Shown: positions 12,001-27,000, counted from the stretch's first letter. The stretch is DNA of 64,000 nt from Pyxidicoccus sp. MSG2 (GCF_026626705.1 NZ_JAPNKC010000001.1:11804001-11868000); one strand, 5' to 3'. Program-made: numbers and translations. Notes: a model not told the origin generated them from the letters alone.

Positions 12001-15000
12001 GCGCGAGTGGTTGAAGGATGCGGTGCTCGGCGCCCAGCTCGCGTACTGGAAGCACCAGCTCCAGGGCGCCCCCGCGGTGCTGGAGCTGCCCACGGACAAG
12101 CCCCGTCCCGCCGTGCAGACGTTCGTCGGCGAGGGCCGCGGCTTCCAGTGGCCGCGCGAGCTGTGGGAGTCCGCGAAGGCGCTGGCGCACGGCGAAGGCG
12201 CCACGCCCTTCATGGTGTTCCTCGCGGCCTTCCAGACGGTGCTGTCCCGCCACTCGGGGCAGGACGACGTGTGCGTGGGCTCGCCCATCGCCAACCGCAC
12301 CCGGGCGGAGACGGAGGGCCTCATCGGCTTCTTCATCAACACCCTGGTGCTGCGGGCGAGGCTCGGCGGCAACCCCACCTTCCGGCAGCTCGTGGCGCAG
12401 GCGCGCGAGGTGACGCTGGGGGCCTACGCCCACCAGGACGTGCCGTTCGAGAAGCTGGTGGAGGAGCTCAAGCCCGAGCGGCACCTGAACCGGAGCCCGC
12501 TGTTCCAGGTGATGTTCATCCTGCAGAACACGCCGACGACGGAGCTACGGTTGTCGGGGCTGACGCTGGCGGGCATGGACACGGACGCCCGCACGTCCAA
12601 GTTCGACCTGACGCTGGAGCTGACCGAGCAGCCACAGGGGCTCTCCGTCGCCGTCGCGTACAACCGCGACCTCTTCCATCAGGACACCGTGGACCGGCTC
12701 GTGGGGCACCTGCGCGTGCTGCTGGAGGCGGCCGTCCGCGCTCCGGATACGCGGCTGGCGGATCTGCCGCTGATGGTCGGCGCGGAGCGGCAGCGGCTCC
12801 TCGTGGAGTGGAACGACACCCACACCCCCTTTGCGCCCGTCACCGTGCAGGCCCTCTTCGAGGCCCAGGCGGCGCGGACTCCGGATGCCGAGGCCGTCGT
12901 CGCCGAGGACTCGCGCCTGACGTACCGGGAGCTGAACCAGCGCGCGAACCAGGTGGCGCATCACCTGCGCGAGCTGGGCGTGGGCCCCGACGTGCCGGTG
13001 GGCCTTTACCTGGACCGCTCCGCGAGCGCCCTGGTGGGCCTGTGGGGCATCCTCAAGGCGGGTGGCGCCTACGTGCCCCTGGACCCGGCCTTCCCCCTCG
13101 AGCGCCTGCGCGGTGTCCTCGCGGACGCGGGCGCACGGGCACTCGTCACGCAGTCGACGCTGGCGGAACGTCTCGGATGGAGCGCCGGAGCGGTCATCCG
13201 TCTCGACGCGGACGCCCGCCTGCTGGCCGGGCGCAGCGCCGCGGACCCGGTGCCCGTGACGGCACCGGAGAACCTCGCCTACGTCATCTTCACCTCCGGC
13301 TCCACCGGCCGTCCGAAGGGCGTGGCCATCGAGCACCGGCAGCTCGTCAACTACGTGGAGGGCGTCTCGCGCAGGCTGGAGCTGCCTGCCTCGGCGAGCT
13401 TCGCCTCCGTGTCCACGCTGGCGGCGGACCTCGGCAACACCGCGGTCTTCCCCGCGCTCTGCCATGGCGGCGCGCTGCACCTGGTGTCTCGCGAGCAGGC
13501 CTCGGACCCGGCGGCATTGGCCGCGCTCTTCGAGCGCGAGGCGGTGGACTGCCTGAAGATCGTCCCCCCACACCTCCAGGCGCTCCTGGCCTCCGGGAAC
13601 CCGGAGCGGGTGCTTCCTCGCCAGCGGCTGGTGCTGGGCGGAGACGTGTCGGACTGGTCGCTCATCGACCGGGTCCACGCGCTGGCCCCCGGGCTGGAGG
13701 TGTTCAACCACTACGGCCCTACCGAGACGACGGTGGGCGTGCTCACGCTCAAGGTGCCACGCGGGGCGGAGGGGCGCGTGTCCGTGTCCGTGCCGCTCGG
13801 CCGGCCCATTCCCAACGCGCGCACCTACGTGCTGGATGCGCAGCTCGTTCCCGTGCCCGTGGGCGTTCCCGGTGAACTGTGCATCGGCGGCCTCGTCGTG
13901 GGCCGTGGCTACCTGGGCCGTCCCGACCTGACGGCGGAGCGCTTCATCCCGGACCCGTATTCGGGCGCTCAGGGTGCGCGGATGTACCGCACGGGAGACA
14001 GGGCCCGCCTGCTCGCGGATGGACGGGTCGAGTTCCTCGGCCGTGTGGACCATCAGCTCAAGATTCGCGGCTACCGCGTGGAGCTCGGCGAGGTGGAAGC
14101 CGCATTGGAGCGGCACCCCGCGGTGCGCGAGGCCGTCGTCCTGGCGCGTGACGGACAAGCGGGAGGCAAGCGGCTCGTTGCGTACGCCGTGCCCGTGGCG
14201 GGCCAGACGCTGGTGGCCGAGGCGCTCCGTGACTTCCTGGGCGGGACGCTGCCCGACTACATGGTGCCGCAGGCGTTCGTGGTGCTGGACGCGCTGCCGC
14301 TGACGCCCAACGGCAAGGTGGACCGGGCGGCGCTGCCGGCACCGGACTTCGTCGCGGCGGAGCCCGAGTCGTTCACCGCGCCTCGCACAGAGACGGAGAA
14401 GGTGCTGGCGGGCCTCTTCGCCGAGGTGCTCGGGCTCACGCAGGTGGGCGTCCACGGGAGCTTCTTCGAGCTGGGTGGACACTCGTTGCTGGCCACGCAG
14501 GCCATCTCGCGGATTCGCAGCGCCTTCGGCATCGACCTGCCGCTGCGTGAGCTCTTCGAGGCACCCACGGTGGCGGCGCTGGCGGACCGCGTGGACCGTG
14601 CGGTGAGGGCGGGGGCGGGCTTCGTGGCGCCGCCCCTGAGGCGGAGGCGTGAGCACCAGGACGTCCTGCCGCTGTCCTACGCGCAGCAGCGCCTGTGGTT
14701 CCTGGAGCAGCTCGCGCCGGGTAGCGCGTTCTACAACGTGCCGGCGGTGGTGAAGCTGAGCGGGCCGCTGGACGGGGCCGCGCTGGAGCGGAGCTTCGAG
14801 GAACTGGTGCGCCGGCACGAGTCGTTGCGCACCACGTTCCGCGCCGAGGGCGGCCTGCCCGTGCAGGTCATCTCCCCCGCGGGCCGTGTGGTGCTGGACA
14901 CGGTGGACCTGGGCGGACATCCGGAGCGCGAGCAGGAAGCACGCCGCCGCGCGGAGGCGGAGGCCGTCCGTCCGTTCGATCTGGCGCAGGGGCCGTTGCT

Positions 15001-18000
15001 GAGGACGTCGCTGTTGCGGCTCGGGGCGCAGGAGCACGTGCTGGTGCTGATGACGCACCACATTGTCTCGGACGGTTGGTCGATGGGCATCCTCGTGCGC
15101 GAAGTGGCCGCGCTGTACGAGGCCTTCTCGCAGGGCCGCCCATCCAGCTTGCCGGAGCTGCCCGTTCAGTACCCGGACTACGCGGTGTGGCAGCGGGAGT
15201 GGCTGAAGGGCGAGGTGCTGGAGGCACAGCTCGGCTACTGGAAGCAGCAGCTCGAAGGGGCGCCGGCCACGCTGGAGCTGCCGACGGACAAGCCGCGTCC
15301 GGCGGTGCAGACCTTCCGTGGCGAGGTCCGGCAGACACTGTGGCCGAAGGCGCTCTGGCGCAACCTGGAGTCGCTTGGCCGGCGCGAAGGCGCGACGCCG
15401 TTCATGGTGTTGCTGGCGGCGTTCCAGACGGTGCTGTCGCGCTACGCGGGGCAGGAGGACGTGAGCGTGGGAGCGCCCATCGCGGGGCGCACGCAGGGGG
15501 AGACGGAAGGGCTGATCGGCTTCTTCGCGAACATGCTGGTGCTGAGGGCGAAGGTGGAGGGAGGGCAGAGCTTCCGGCAGTTGTTGAGGCAGGTGAGGGA
15601 GACGACGCTGGGAGCGTACGCGCACCAGGAGGTGCCCTTCGAGAAGCTGGTGGAGGAGCTGCAGCCGGAGCGGGATTTGAGCCGGAGCCCGCTCTTCCAG
15701 GTGACGCTGACGCTGCAGAACACGCCGACGACGGAAGTGAAGCTGAAGCAGGGGCTGACGCTGTCGGGAGTGGATTCGGAGTGGAAGACTTCGAAGTTCG
15801 ACCTGTCACTGTTGGTGGAGGAGGTGCCGCACGGAGTGGTGGCGGCGGTGAACTACAACAGCGACCTCTTCGGCGCCGAGACCGTGGAGCGGCTGCTGGG
15901 GCACTTGCAGGTGCTGCTGGAGTCGGCGGTGGCGAGGCCCGAGCAGCGGCTGATGGATCTGCCGCTGATGGGCGAGGCGGAGCGAAAGCAGCTCTTGGGC
16001 GGGTGGAGCGGCAAGACTGTCGAATACCCGCGAGAGGCCTCGCTGGCGGAGTTGTTCGAGGCGCAGGTGCGGAGGACGCCTGGCGCCGTAGCGGTGGAAT
16101 ACGCGGGCCAGCGGCTGACGTACGTGGAGCTGAACCGCCGGGCCAACCAGCTTGCGCACCACTTGAGGGCAATGGGAGTGGGGCCCGAGGTGCGGGTGGG
16201 CCTGTGCGTGGAGCGCTCGCTGGAGCTGGCGGTGAGCGTGCTGGGCATTCTCAAGGCGGGTGGCGTGTACGTGCCGCTGGATGCCAGCTATCCGCTGGAG
16301 CGCCTTGGCTGGATGAAGCGCGAAGCCGGAGTCGCGCTGCTGGTGGCGCAAGAGAAGCTGGCGGAGGAGATCGCTGAAGGCAGTGAGCTGCTGGTGTGCG
16401 TCGATTCGGAGTGGGCCACCATCTCGCGCCAGCCGGAGACCTCGCCTTCCACCCAGGTCAGCGGAGCAAACCTGGCGTACGTGATGTTCACGTCGGGAAG
16501 TACGGGCCGACCGAAGGGCGTGGGCGTGCCGCACCGGGCGGTGTCGAGGCTGGTGCTGGGGACGGACTTCGCGCACTTCGGGCCAGAGGAGGTGTGGCTG
16601 CAACTGGCGCCCATCTCGTTCGACGCGTCGACGCTGGAGGTGTGGGGGGCGCTGCTGCACGGGGCGAAGCTGGTGGTGTACCCGGCGGGCGCGCCTTCGC
16701 TGGAGGAGTTGGGACGCACGCTGGGCGAAGCGGGCATTACGTCACTGTGGCTGACGGCGGCGCTCTTCGAGCAGATGCAGGCGAGGCAGCCGGAGGCCCT
16801 GGCTGGAGTGAAGCAACTCCTGGCCGGTGGTGATGTGCTGCCAGTAGGCCGGGTGAAGGAGCGGCTCGCAGCTGGAGGAGTCCTCATCAACGGGTACGGC
16901 CCGACGGAGAACACGACGTTCTCCGCGTGCCACCGGATGGAGGGCTCGGAAGAGCTGGGCGTTTCGGTGCCCATTGGGCGGCCCATCCGCAACACGCAGA
17001 CGTACGTGCTGGACGGGGCGATGCAGCCGGTGCCGGTGGGCGTGCCCGGAGAGCTGTACGTGGGAGGCGAGGGACTGGCGGTGGGGTACGTGGGCCGGCC
17101 GGAGCTGACGGCGGAGCGCTTCATCCCCAGCCCCTTCGGAGACGGCGCACGGCTGTACCGCACGGGCGACGTGGTGCGCTGGCGCGCGGATGGGGCGTTG
17201 GAGTTCCTGGGCCGGCGAGACACGCAGGTGAAGGTGCGTGGCTTCCGCATCGAGCTGGGTGAAGTGGAGACGGCGCTGGCGCAGCACTCGGGCGTCAACG
17301 AGGCCGTCGTCGTTGCGAGGGAGGACGGCACCGAAGGCAAGCGCCTGGTGGCGTATGTGACGGCGAAAGAGGGCGTGGAACTGGAGGCCAGCGTCCTGCG
17401 CATGCACGTGAAGCAGCGGTTGCCGGAGTACATGGTGCCGTCGGCGTACGTGGTGCTGGACGCGCTGCCGCTGACGCCGAACGGGAAGGTGGACCGCAAG
17501 GCCCTGCCGGCCCCGGACGCCCATGCTCCGAAGCCGGAGGCGTTCGAAGTGCCGCGCACGGAGACGGAGAAGAAGCTGGCGGCCATCTTCGCGGAGGTGC
17601 TGAACGTCGAGCAGGTCGGCCTGCACGGGGACTTCTTCGAGCTGGGGGGCCACTCCCTGCTCGCCACGCAGTTGGTCTCGCGCGTGAAGGAAGCCTTCCA
17701 GGTCGAGCTACCCCTGCGCGACATCTTCGAAGCCTCCACGGTGGAGAAGCTGGCCGAGCGGATCGAGGCAGGAGCCGGGGACACGAAGGGACTTCAGGCA
17801 CCCGCCCTGAAGCGTGCGCTGCGCGATGGAGCGCTACCGCTGTCGTTCGCGCAGCAGCGGCTCTGGTTCCTGGATCAGCTGCAGCCGGGCAGCGCCTTCT
17901 ACAACGTGCCGACGGTGGTGAAGCTGTCGGGGCGGCTGGATGTCGATGCCTTGGAGAAGAGCTTCCGCGAGCTGGTGCGCCGGCACGAGTCGCTGCGAAC

Positions 18001-21000
18001 CACGTTCCGCACCGAGGCGGGCGCACCCGTGCAGGTCATCTCGACGGAGCCTGCACTCGCCATCGTCCGAGAGGATCTGAGCCCGCTGTCGGAAGCAGAC
18101 AGAGCCCAGGCAGCACAGCGCTGGGTGGAAGAGGAAATCGAGCGTCCGTTCAGCCTGGAGCAGGGCCCACTGCTGCGGACGGCCCTGGTGAAGGTGTCGG
18201 AGCAGGAGCACGTGCTGGTGCTGGTGATGCACCACATCGTCTCGGACGGCTGGTCGATGGGCATCCTCGTGCGCGAGATGGTGGCGCTCTACGAGGCGTA
18301 TGCGCAGGGTCGTCAGCCGGCACTGCCGGATCTGGCGCTGCAGTACGCGGACTACGCGGTGTGGCAGCGCAATTGGCTCAAGGGCGAGGTGCTCGAAGCG
18401 CAGCTCTCGTATTGGAGGAAGCAGCTCGAAGGGGCACCGGCGGCGCTGGAGCTGCCGACGGACAAGCCGCGCCCGGCGGTGCAGAGCTTCCGAGGCGACA
18501 CACGGACCTTCCAGTGGTCGAAGGGGCTGTGGGAGGCGGTGAAGACGCTGGCGCAGCAGGAAGGGGCGACGCCCTTCATGGTGCTGCTGGCGGCCTTCCA
18601 GACGGTGCTGGGGAGGTACGCGGGTCAGGACGACGTGAGCGTGGGCACGGCCATCGCCAATCGCACGCGAGCAGAGACGGAGGGGCTGATTGGCTTCTTC
18701 GTCAACACGCTGGTGCTGAGGTCGCGGCTGGACGGCAGGTCCACCTTCCGCGAGCTGCTGAGGCAGGTGAGGGAGACGACGCTGGGTGCGTATGCGCACC
18801 AGGAGGTGCCGTTCGAGAGGCTGGTGGAAGAGCTTCAGCCGCAGCGAGACATGAGCCGGGGCGCGCTCTTCCAGGTAATGTTCGTGCTGCAGAACGCACC
18901 GGTCTCGGCGGTGAACCTGCCGGGACTGAAGCTGGAGGGGGCCGACTCGTCGGGCAAGACGTCGAAGTTCGACCTGACGCTCGGCATGGCGGACTCGGGC
19001 GATGGAGGTGTAGCGGGCGCACTGGAGTTCAACAGCGACCTGTTCGAGCCCGCCACCATTGAGCGGCTGATGGGGCACCTGCGCGTACTGCTGGAGTCGG
19101 CGGTGGCGCGTCCGGAGCAGCGGTTGGAAGCGCTGCCGCTGATGGCCGGGGTGGAGCGGCGGCGGCTGGTGCAGGATTGGAGTGGGAGGGCCGCGGAGTA
19201 TCCGCGCGAGGCCTCCCTTGCCGAACTGTTCGAAGCACAGGTGCGGAAGACACCTGACGCGGTGGCGGTGGAGTACGCAGGCCAGCGGTTGACCTACGCG
19301 GAGCTCAATCGTAGGGCCAACCAGCTTGCGCACCACCTGAGGGCAATGGGAGTAGGCCCCGAGGTGCGAGTGGGCCTGTGCGTGGAGCGCTCGCTGGAGC
19401 TGGTGGTGAGCGTGCTGGGCATCCTGAAGGCGGGCGGCGCGTACGTGCCGCTGGACGCGAGCTATCCGTCGGAGCGCCTGGCGTGGATGAAGCAGGAGTC
19501 CGACGTGGCGCTGCTGGTGACCCAGCAGAAGCTGCTGCCGTCCGTGCACCAGACGGAAGTCGAGCGAGTCGTGTGCGTGGACACGGAGTGGCCCGTCATC
19601 ACACGTCAATCAGAGGGCAACCCGCCGGTGCGAGTGGGCGGAGAGAACCTGTCGTACGTGATGTTCACGTCGGGAAGCACGGGCCGACCGAAGGGCGTGG
19701 GAGTGCCGCACCGAGCGGTGTCGCGGCTGGTGCTGGGAACGGACTTCGCGCACTTCGGGCCGGAGGAAGTGTGGCTGCAGTTGGCGCCCATCTCCTTCGA
19801 TGCGTCGACGCTGGAGGTGTGGGGAGCGCTGCTGCACGGAGCGAAGCTGGTGGTGTACCCGGCGGGCGCGCCTTCGCTGGAGGAGCTGGGACGCACGCTG
19901 GGAGAAGCGGGCATTACGTCGCTATGGCTGACGGCGGCGCTCTTCGATCAGATGCAGGCGAGGCAGCCAGAGGCCCTGGCGGGAGTGAAGCAGTTGTTGG
20001 CCGGTGGTGACGTGCTACCCGTGGGTCGCGTCCGTGAGCGGCTGGCCTCCGGGAACGTGCTCATCAACGGGTACGGCCCGACGGAGAACACGACGTTCTC
20101 CGCGTGCTACCGGATGGAGGGCCCGGAGGAGCTGGGCGTTTCGGTGCCCATCGGGCGTCCCATCACCAACACACGAGCGTATGTGCTGGACGGAGCGATG
20201 CAGCCGGTGCCCGTGGGAGTGCCGGGCGAGCTGTACGTGGGAGGCGCGGGCCTGGCGGTGGGGTACATCGGCCGGCCGGAGCTGACGGCGGAGCGCTTCG
20301 TGCCCAGTCCTTTTGGAGACGGTGCACGTCTCTACCGCACGGGCGACATGGTGCGCTGGCGTGTGGACGGGACGTTGGAGTTCCTGGGCCGGCGAGACAC
20401 GCAGGTGAAGGTGCGTGGCTTCCGCATCGAACTGGGTGAAGTGGAGACGGCGCTGGCGCAGCACTCGGGCGTCAACGAGGTCGTCATCATCGCGAGGGAG
20501 GTCGGCACCGAGGGCAAGCGCCTGGTGGCGTACGTGACGGCGAAGGAGGGCGCGGAGCTGGAGCCCGCCGGACTGCGCACGCACCTGATGCAGCGGTTGC
20601 CGGAGTACATGGTGCCGTCGGCGTACGTGGTGCTGGACGCGCTGCCGCTGACGCCGAACGGCAAGGTGGATCGCAAGGCCCTGCCCGATCCGACGGCTTC
20701 GGCTCGTACCGCCAGCGCCGAATACGAAGCGCCGCGCACGCCCAGGGAGGAGCTGCTCGCAGCGCTCTTTGCCCAGGTCCTCGGAGTCGAACGCGTCGGC
20801 ACGAAGGACAACTTCTTCGAGCTGGGTGGGCACTCCCTGCTGGCGACGCAGGTCGTCTCGCGGATTCGCAGCACGTTCGGTGTCGAGCTTCCGCTGCGTG
20901 AGCTCTTCGAGGCACCCACGGTGGCGGCTCTCGCCGACCGGACCGAGCATGCGGCACGTGCGGGTCATGGGCTGGCCGCGCCTCCCCTGAAGCCGCGTAC

Positions 21001-24000
21001 GGAGCGGCAGGCGGTGCTGCCACTGTCGTTCGCTCAGCAGCGACTGTGGTTCCTGGATCGGCTGGAGCCAGGCAGCTCCTTCTACAACGTGCCGGCAGTG
21101 GTGCGTGCGGAGGGCGCGCTGGACGTGGGTGTGCTCCAGCGAAGCTTCGAAGAATTGGTCCGCCGACACGAAGCGCTGCGTACGACCTTCGGAAGCAAGG
21201 ACGGGAAGCCCGTCCAGGTCATCTCATCGGAGCCGTTGCTCGCCTTCGATATGAAGGATCTGCGCGCGGTGCCGGAGGGAACGCGTGAAGCGGAGGCCAT
21301 GCGGCTCGTGGAGGAGGAGTCTCAACGGCCGTTCGACCTGGAGCACGGGCCGCTGCTGCGGATGACCCTGTTGAGACTGTCCGAGCAGGAGCACGTGCTG
21401 GTGCTGGTGACGCACCACATCGTCTCGGACGGCTGGTCGATGAACGTCCTCGTGCGCGAGATCGCCGCGCTCTACGAGGCGTTCTCGGAGGGCCGCTCGT
21501 CCCCACTGCCGGAGCTGGCTGTGCAGTACGCGGACCATGCGGTGTGGCAGCGCGAGTGGCTCAAGGGCGAGGTGCTCGAGGCGAAGCTCGGGTACTGGAA
21601 GCAGCAGCTCGAAGGCGCCACCCACGCCCTGGAGCTGCCGACGGACCGTCCGCGTCCGGCGGTGCAGACCTTCCGCGGCGGGCACGTCGAGGTCCAGTGG
21701 CCGAAGCGCCTGTGGGACGGAGCGAAGACGCTGGCACAGCGCGAGGGAGCAACGCCGTTCATGGTGTTGCTGGCGGCGTTCCAGACGGTGCTGTCGCGCT
21801 ACGCGGGGCAGGAGGACGTGAGCGTGGGAGCGCCCATCGCGGGGCGTACGCAGGGGGAGACGGAAGGGCTGATCGGCTTCTTCGCGAACATGCTGGTGCT
21901 GAGGGCGAAGGTGGAGGGAGGGCAGAGCTTCCGGCAGTTGTTGAGGCAGGTGAGGGAGACGACGCTGGGTGCGTACGCGCACCAGGAGGTGCCGTTCGAG
22001 AAGCTGGTGGAGGAGCTGCAGCCGGAGCGGGATTTGAGCCGCAGTCCGCTGTTCCAGGTGACGCTGACGCTGCAGAACACGCCGACGACGGAAGTGAAGC
22101 TGAAGCAGGGGTTGAAGCTGTCGGGAGTGGAGTCGGAAGACAAGACGTCGAAGTTCGACCTGTCGTTGGTGGTGCAGGAGGTGCCCCAGGGGGCGGCGGC
22201 GGCGGTGAACTACAACAGCGACCTCTTCGACGCGGCGACGATGGAGCGGCTGCTGAGCCATCTGCGCGTGCTGCTGGAAGCGGCAGTCACCCAGCCGGAG
22301 CAGCGGCTGGAAGCGTTGCCTCTGATGGACAAGGAGGAGCGGCGCCAGGTGGAGCAGTGGAGCGGCCGGGCCGTGGAGTACCCGCGAGAGGCGGGCCTCC
22401 ACGCTTTGTTCGAAGCGCAGGTGCAGCGGACGCCGCGGGCCGTGGCCGTGGAGTACGCGGGTCAGCGGCTGACGTATGAGGCGCTCGACCGCCGTGCCAA
22501 CCAACTGGCGCACCACCTGAGGTCGATGGGAGTAGGCCCTGAGGTACGAGTGGGCCTGTGCGTGGAGCGCTCGCTGGAACTGGTGGTGAGCGTGCTGGGC
22601 ATCCTCAAGGCCGGCGGCGTGTACGTGCCGCTGGATGCGAGCTACCCGCTGGAGCGCCTGTCCTGGATGAAGCGCGAGGCCGGCGTCGCCGTCCTCGTCG
22701 CCCAGGAACGGCTGGCCGACGAGATTGCCGAAGGCAGCGAGCTGCTGGTGTGCGTCGATTCGGAGTGGGCCACCATCTCGCGCCGGCCCGAGAGTCCCCT
22801 GTCGCCCATGGTGGGCGGGGAGAACCTGGCGTACGTGATGTTCACGTCGGGAAGCACGGGGCGTCCGAAGGGAGTGGGCGTGCCGCACCGGGCGGTGTCG
22901 AGGCTGGTGCTGGGAACGGACTTCGCGCACTTCGGACCGGAGGAAGTGTGGCTGCAGTTGGCGCCCATCTCCTTCGATGCGTCGACGCTGGAGGTGTGGG
23001 GAGCGCTGCTGCATGGAGCGAAGCTGGTGGTGTACCCGGCGGGTGCGCCTTCGCTGGAGGAGCTGGGCCGCACGTTGGGTGAAGCGGGCATCACGTCACT
23101 GTGGCTGACGGCGGCGCTCTTCGAGCAGATGCAGGCGAGGCAGCCAGAGGCCCTGGCTGGAGTGAAGCAACTCCTGGCTGGTGGTGACGTGCTCCCGGTG
23201 GGGCGCGTCCGTGAGCGGCTGGCCTCTGGAAACGTGCTCATCAACGGGTACGGCCCGACGGAGAACACGACGTTCTCCGCGTGCCACCGGATGGAGGGCT
23301 CGGAGGAGTTGGGCGTTTCGGTGCCCATCGGCCGTCCCATCACGAACACGGCTGCACACGTGCTGGACGGAGCGATGCAACCGGTGCCCGTGGGTGTGCC
23401 CGGAGAGTTGTACGTGGGAGGGGAAGGACTGGCGGTAGGGTACGTGGGCCGGCCGGAGCTGACGGCGGAGCGCTTCGTGCCCAGTCCTTTTGGACATGGG
23501 GCTCGCCTGTATCGCACGGGCGACGTGGTGCGCTGGCGCGTGGACGGGACGTTGGAGTTCCTGGGCCGGCGCGACACGCAGGTGAAGGTGCGTGGCTTCC
23601 GCATCGAATTGGGCGAGGTGGAGACGGCGCTGGCGCAACACTCGGGCGTCAACGAGGCCGTCGTCGTCGCGAGGGAGGACGGCACCGAGGGCAAGCGACT
23701 GGTGGCGTATGTGACGGCGAAGGAGGGCGCGGAGCTGGAGGCCAGCGTCCTGCGCACGCACCTGAAGCAGCGGCTGCCGGAGTACATGGTGCCGTCGGCG
23801 TACGTGGTGCTGGACGCGCTGCCGCTGACGCCCAATGGCAAGGTGGACCGCAAGGCCCTGCCAGCTCCGGACGCCCATGCTCCGAAGCCGGAGGCGTTCG
23901 AAGCGCCGCGCACGGAGACGGAGAAGAAGCTGGCGGCCATCTTCGCGGAGGTGCTGAACGTCGAGCAGGTCGGCCTGCACGAGGACTTCTTCGAGCTGGG

Positions 24001-27000
24001 CGGGCACTCGCTGCTGGCGACGCAACTCGTCTCCAGGGTGCGCGAGGCGTTCCAGGTGGAGCTGCCGCTGCGCGACGTCTTCGAGGCCTCCACGGTGGAG
24101 AAGCTCGCGTTGAAGCTGGACGGGGCGGGCACGGATACAGAGGTGAAGGCACCGCCCCTGGTCCGCGTCTCTCGCGACCGCGCCCTGCCGCTGTCGTTCG
24201 CACAGCAGCGCCTGTGGTTCCTGGATCAGCTGGAGCCGGGCAGCGCGTTCTATAATGTCCCAGTGGCCGTGAAGCTGACCGGGACGCTCGACCTCCGAGC
24301 CCTGGAGCGCAGCTTCGAAGCGCTGGTCCGCCGTCACGAGTCACTGCGCACGGTGTTCCGAACCGAGAACGGGCTCCCCGTGCAGGTCATCGAGCACGGG
24401 ATGCAGGCGCGGCTGGAGGTGGTGGATCTGGGCTCCCTGCCCGAGGTCGCCCGCGCCACCGAGGCGAAGCACCTGGCCGGACAGGAGGCTCAGCGTCCGT
24501 TCAACCTGGAAACGGGCCCACTCCTGAGGACGACGCTGCTGAAGCTGTCGGAGCAGGAACATCTGCTGGTGCTGGTGATGCACCACATCGTTTCGGACGG
24601 CTGGTCGATGGGCATCCTCGTGCGCGAGGTGGTGGCGCTCTACGAGGCGTATGCGCTGGGGCGTCAGCCGGCACTGCCGGAGCTGACGGTGCAGTACGCG
24701 GACTACGCGGTGTGGCAGCGCGAGTGGCTGAAGGGCGAGGTGCTGGAGGCGCAGCTCGGGTACTGGAAGAAGCAGCTCACCGGGGCCCCGCGAGCGCTGG
24801 AGCTGCCGACGGACAAGCCGCGTCCGGCGGTGCAGAGCTTCCGAGGCGACACGCGAACCTTCCAGTGGCCGAAGGGGCTGTGGGAGTCCGTGAAGGCGTT
24901 GGCTCAGCAGGAAGGGGCCACGCCGTTCATGGTGTTGCTGGCGGCGTTCCAGACGGTGCTGTCGCGCTACTCCGGGCAGGACGACGTGAGCGTGGGCACG
25001 GCCATCGCCAATCGCACGCGGGCGGAGACGGAGGGGCTGATCGGCTTCTTCGTCAACACGCTCGTGCTGCGGACCCGGCTGGACGGCAACCCCTCGTTCC
25101 GCGAGCTGCTGGGGCAGGTGAGGGAGACGACGCTGGGCGCATACGCGCACCAGGAAGTGCCCTTCGAGAGACTGGTGGAGGAGCTGCAGCCCGAGCGGGA
25201 CATGAGCCGCGGTCCGCTCTTCCAGGTGATGTTCGTGCTGCAGAACGCACCGGGCTCGGCGGTGAGTCTGCCGGGGTTGACGCTGGAGGCGGCCGAGTCG
25301 TCGGGCAAGACCTCGAAGTTCGACCTGACGCTCGGCATGGGTGAAACGGAGGAGGGCCTCTCCGGCGGCCTGGAGTTCAACAGCGACCTGTTCGAGTCCG
25401 ACACCATCGAGCGACTGCTGGGGCACCTGCGGGTGCTGCTGGAGTCGGCTGTCTCCAATCCGGAGCAGCGGTTGGAAGCGCTGCCGCTGATGGGCGCTCA
25501 GGAGCGGCGGCGACTGGTGGAGGAGTGGAGTGGGAAGGCCGTGGAGTACCCGCGCGAGATGTCGCTGGCGGAGTTGTTCGAAGCGCAGGTGCAGCGGACA
25601 CCGCACGCCGTGGCCGTGGAGTACGTGGGCCAGCGCCTGACGTATGCGGAGCTGAACCGCCGGGCCAACCAGCTTGCGCACCACCTGAAGGGAATGGGCG
25701 TCGGGCCCGAGGTGCGGGTGGGACTGTGCGTGGAGCGCTCGCTGGAGTTGGTGGCGAGCGTGCTCGGCATCTTGAAGGCCGGCGGCGTGTACGTGCCGCT
25801 GGATGCGAGCTACCCGTGGGAGCGCCTGTCCTGGATGAAGCGCGAGGCCTGCGTCACGGTGCTCGTGTCCCAGGAGAAGCTGGCTGTGGCCGAGGACGGC
25901 GTGCCGGTAGTGCTCGTGGACTCCGGGTGGACGGCGTTCTCGCATCAGTCCGAGAGCACGCCCCCGGTCCGGGTGGGTGGCGGCAATCTCGCCTACGTGA
26001 TGTTCACGTCGGGAAGCACGGGTCGTCCGAAGGGCGTGGGCGTGCCGCATCGAGCGGTGTCGCGCCTGGTGCTGGGGACGGACTTCGCTCACTTCGGGCC
26101 GGAAGAGGTGTGGCTGCAACTGGCGCCCATCTCGTTCGACGCGTCGACGCTGGAGGTGTGGGGAGCGCTGCTGCACGGGGCGAAGCTGGTGGTGTACCCG
26201 GCGGGCACGCCTTCGCTGGAGGAACTGGGCCGGACATTGAGTGCGTCCGGCATCACATCACTGTGGCTGACGGCGGCGCTCTTCGAGCAGATGCAGGCGA
26301 GGCAGCCGGAAGCCCTGGCGGGAGTGAAGCAACTCCTGGCCGGTGGTGACGTGCTGCCCGTGGGCCGTGTGAAGGAACGGCTCGCAGCTGGAGGAGTCCT
26401 CATCAACGGGTACGGCCCGACGGAGAACACGACGTTCTCCGCGTGCTACCGGATGGAGGGCTCGGAGGAGTTGGGCGCTTCGGTGCCCATTGGCCGTCCC
26501 ATCACGAACACGTCTGCATACGTGCTGGACGGGGCGATGCAGCCGGTGCCCGTGGGGGTGCCGGGTGAGCTGTACGTGGGCGGCGAGGGCCTGGCGGTAG
26601 GGTACGTGGGCCGGCCGGAGCTGACGGCGGAGCGCTTCGTGCCCAGTCCTTTCGGAGACGGTGCACGTCTCTACCGCACGGGCGACATGGTGCGCTGGCG
26701 CGTGGACGGGACGCTGGAGTTCCTGGGCCGGCGAGACACGCAGGTGAAGGTGCGTGGCTTCCGCATCGAGCTGGGTGAAGTGGAGACGGCGCTGGCGCAG
26801 CATTCGGCCGTCAACGAAGTCGTCGTCGTCGCGAGGGAGGACGGCGCCGAGGGCAAGCGCCTGGTGGCGTACGTGACGGCGAAGGAGGGTGCCAACATCG
26901 ACGCGGCCACTCTGCGCACGCACCTGAAGCAGCGGTTGCCGGAGTACATGGTGCCGTCGGCATTCATGGTGCTGGACGCGCTGCCGCTGACGCCCAATGG

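Larger units (their letters stand above)
17821..24165 (+). repeat. Duplicated two-module block, copy 2 (modules 7-8)
   Basis: Second copy of the block at 5101-11450, about 12.71 kb downstream. Distinguishing markers such as the donor half of the second C domain and the KLLPSV hinge occur only in these two copies. Confidence 0.75.
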
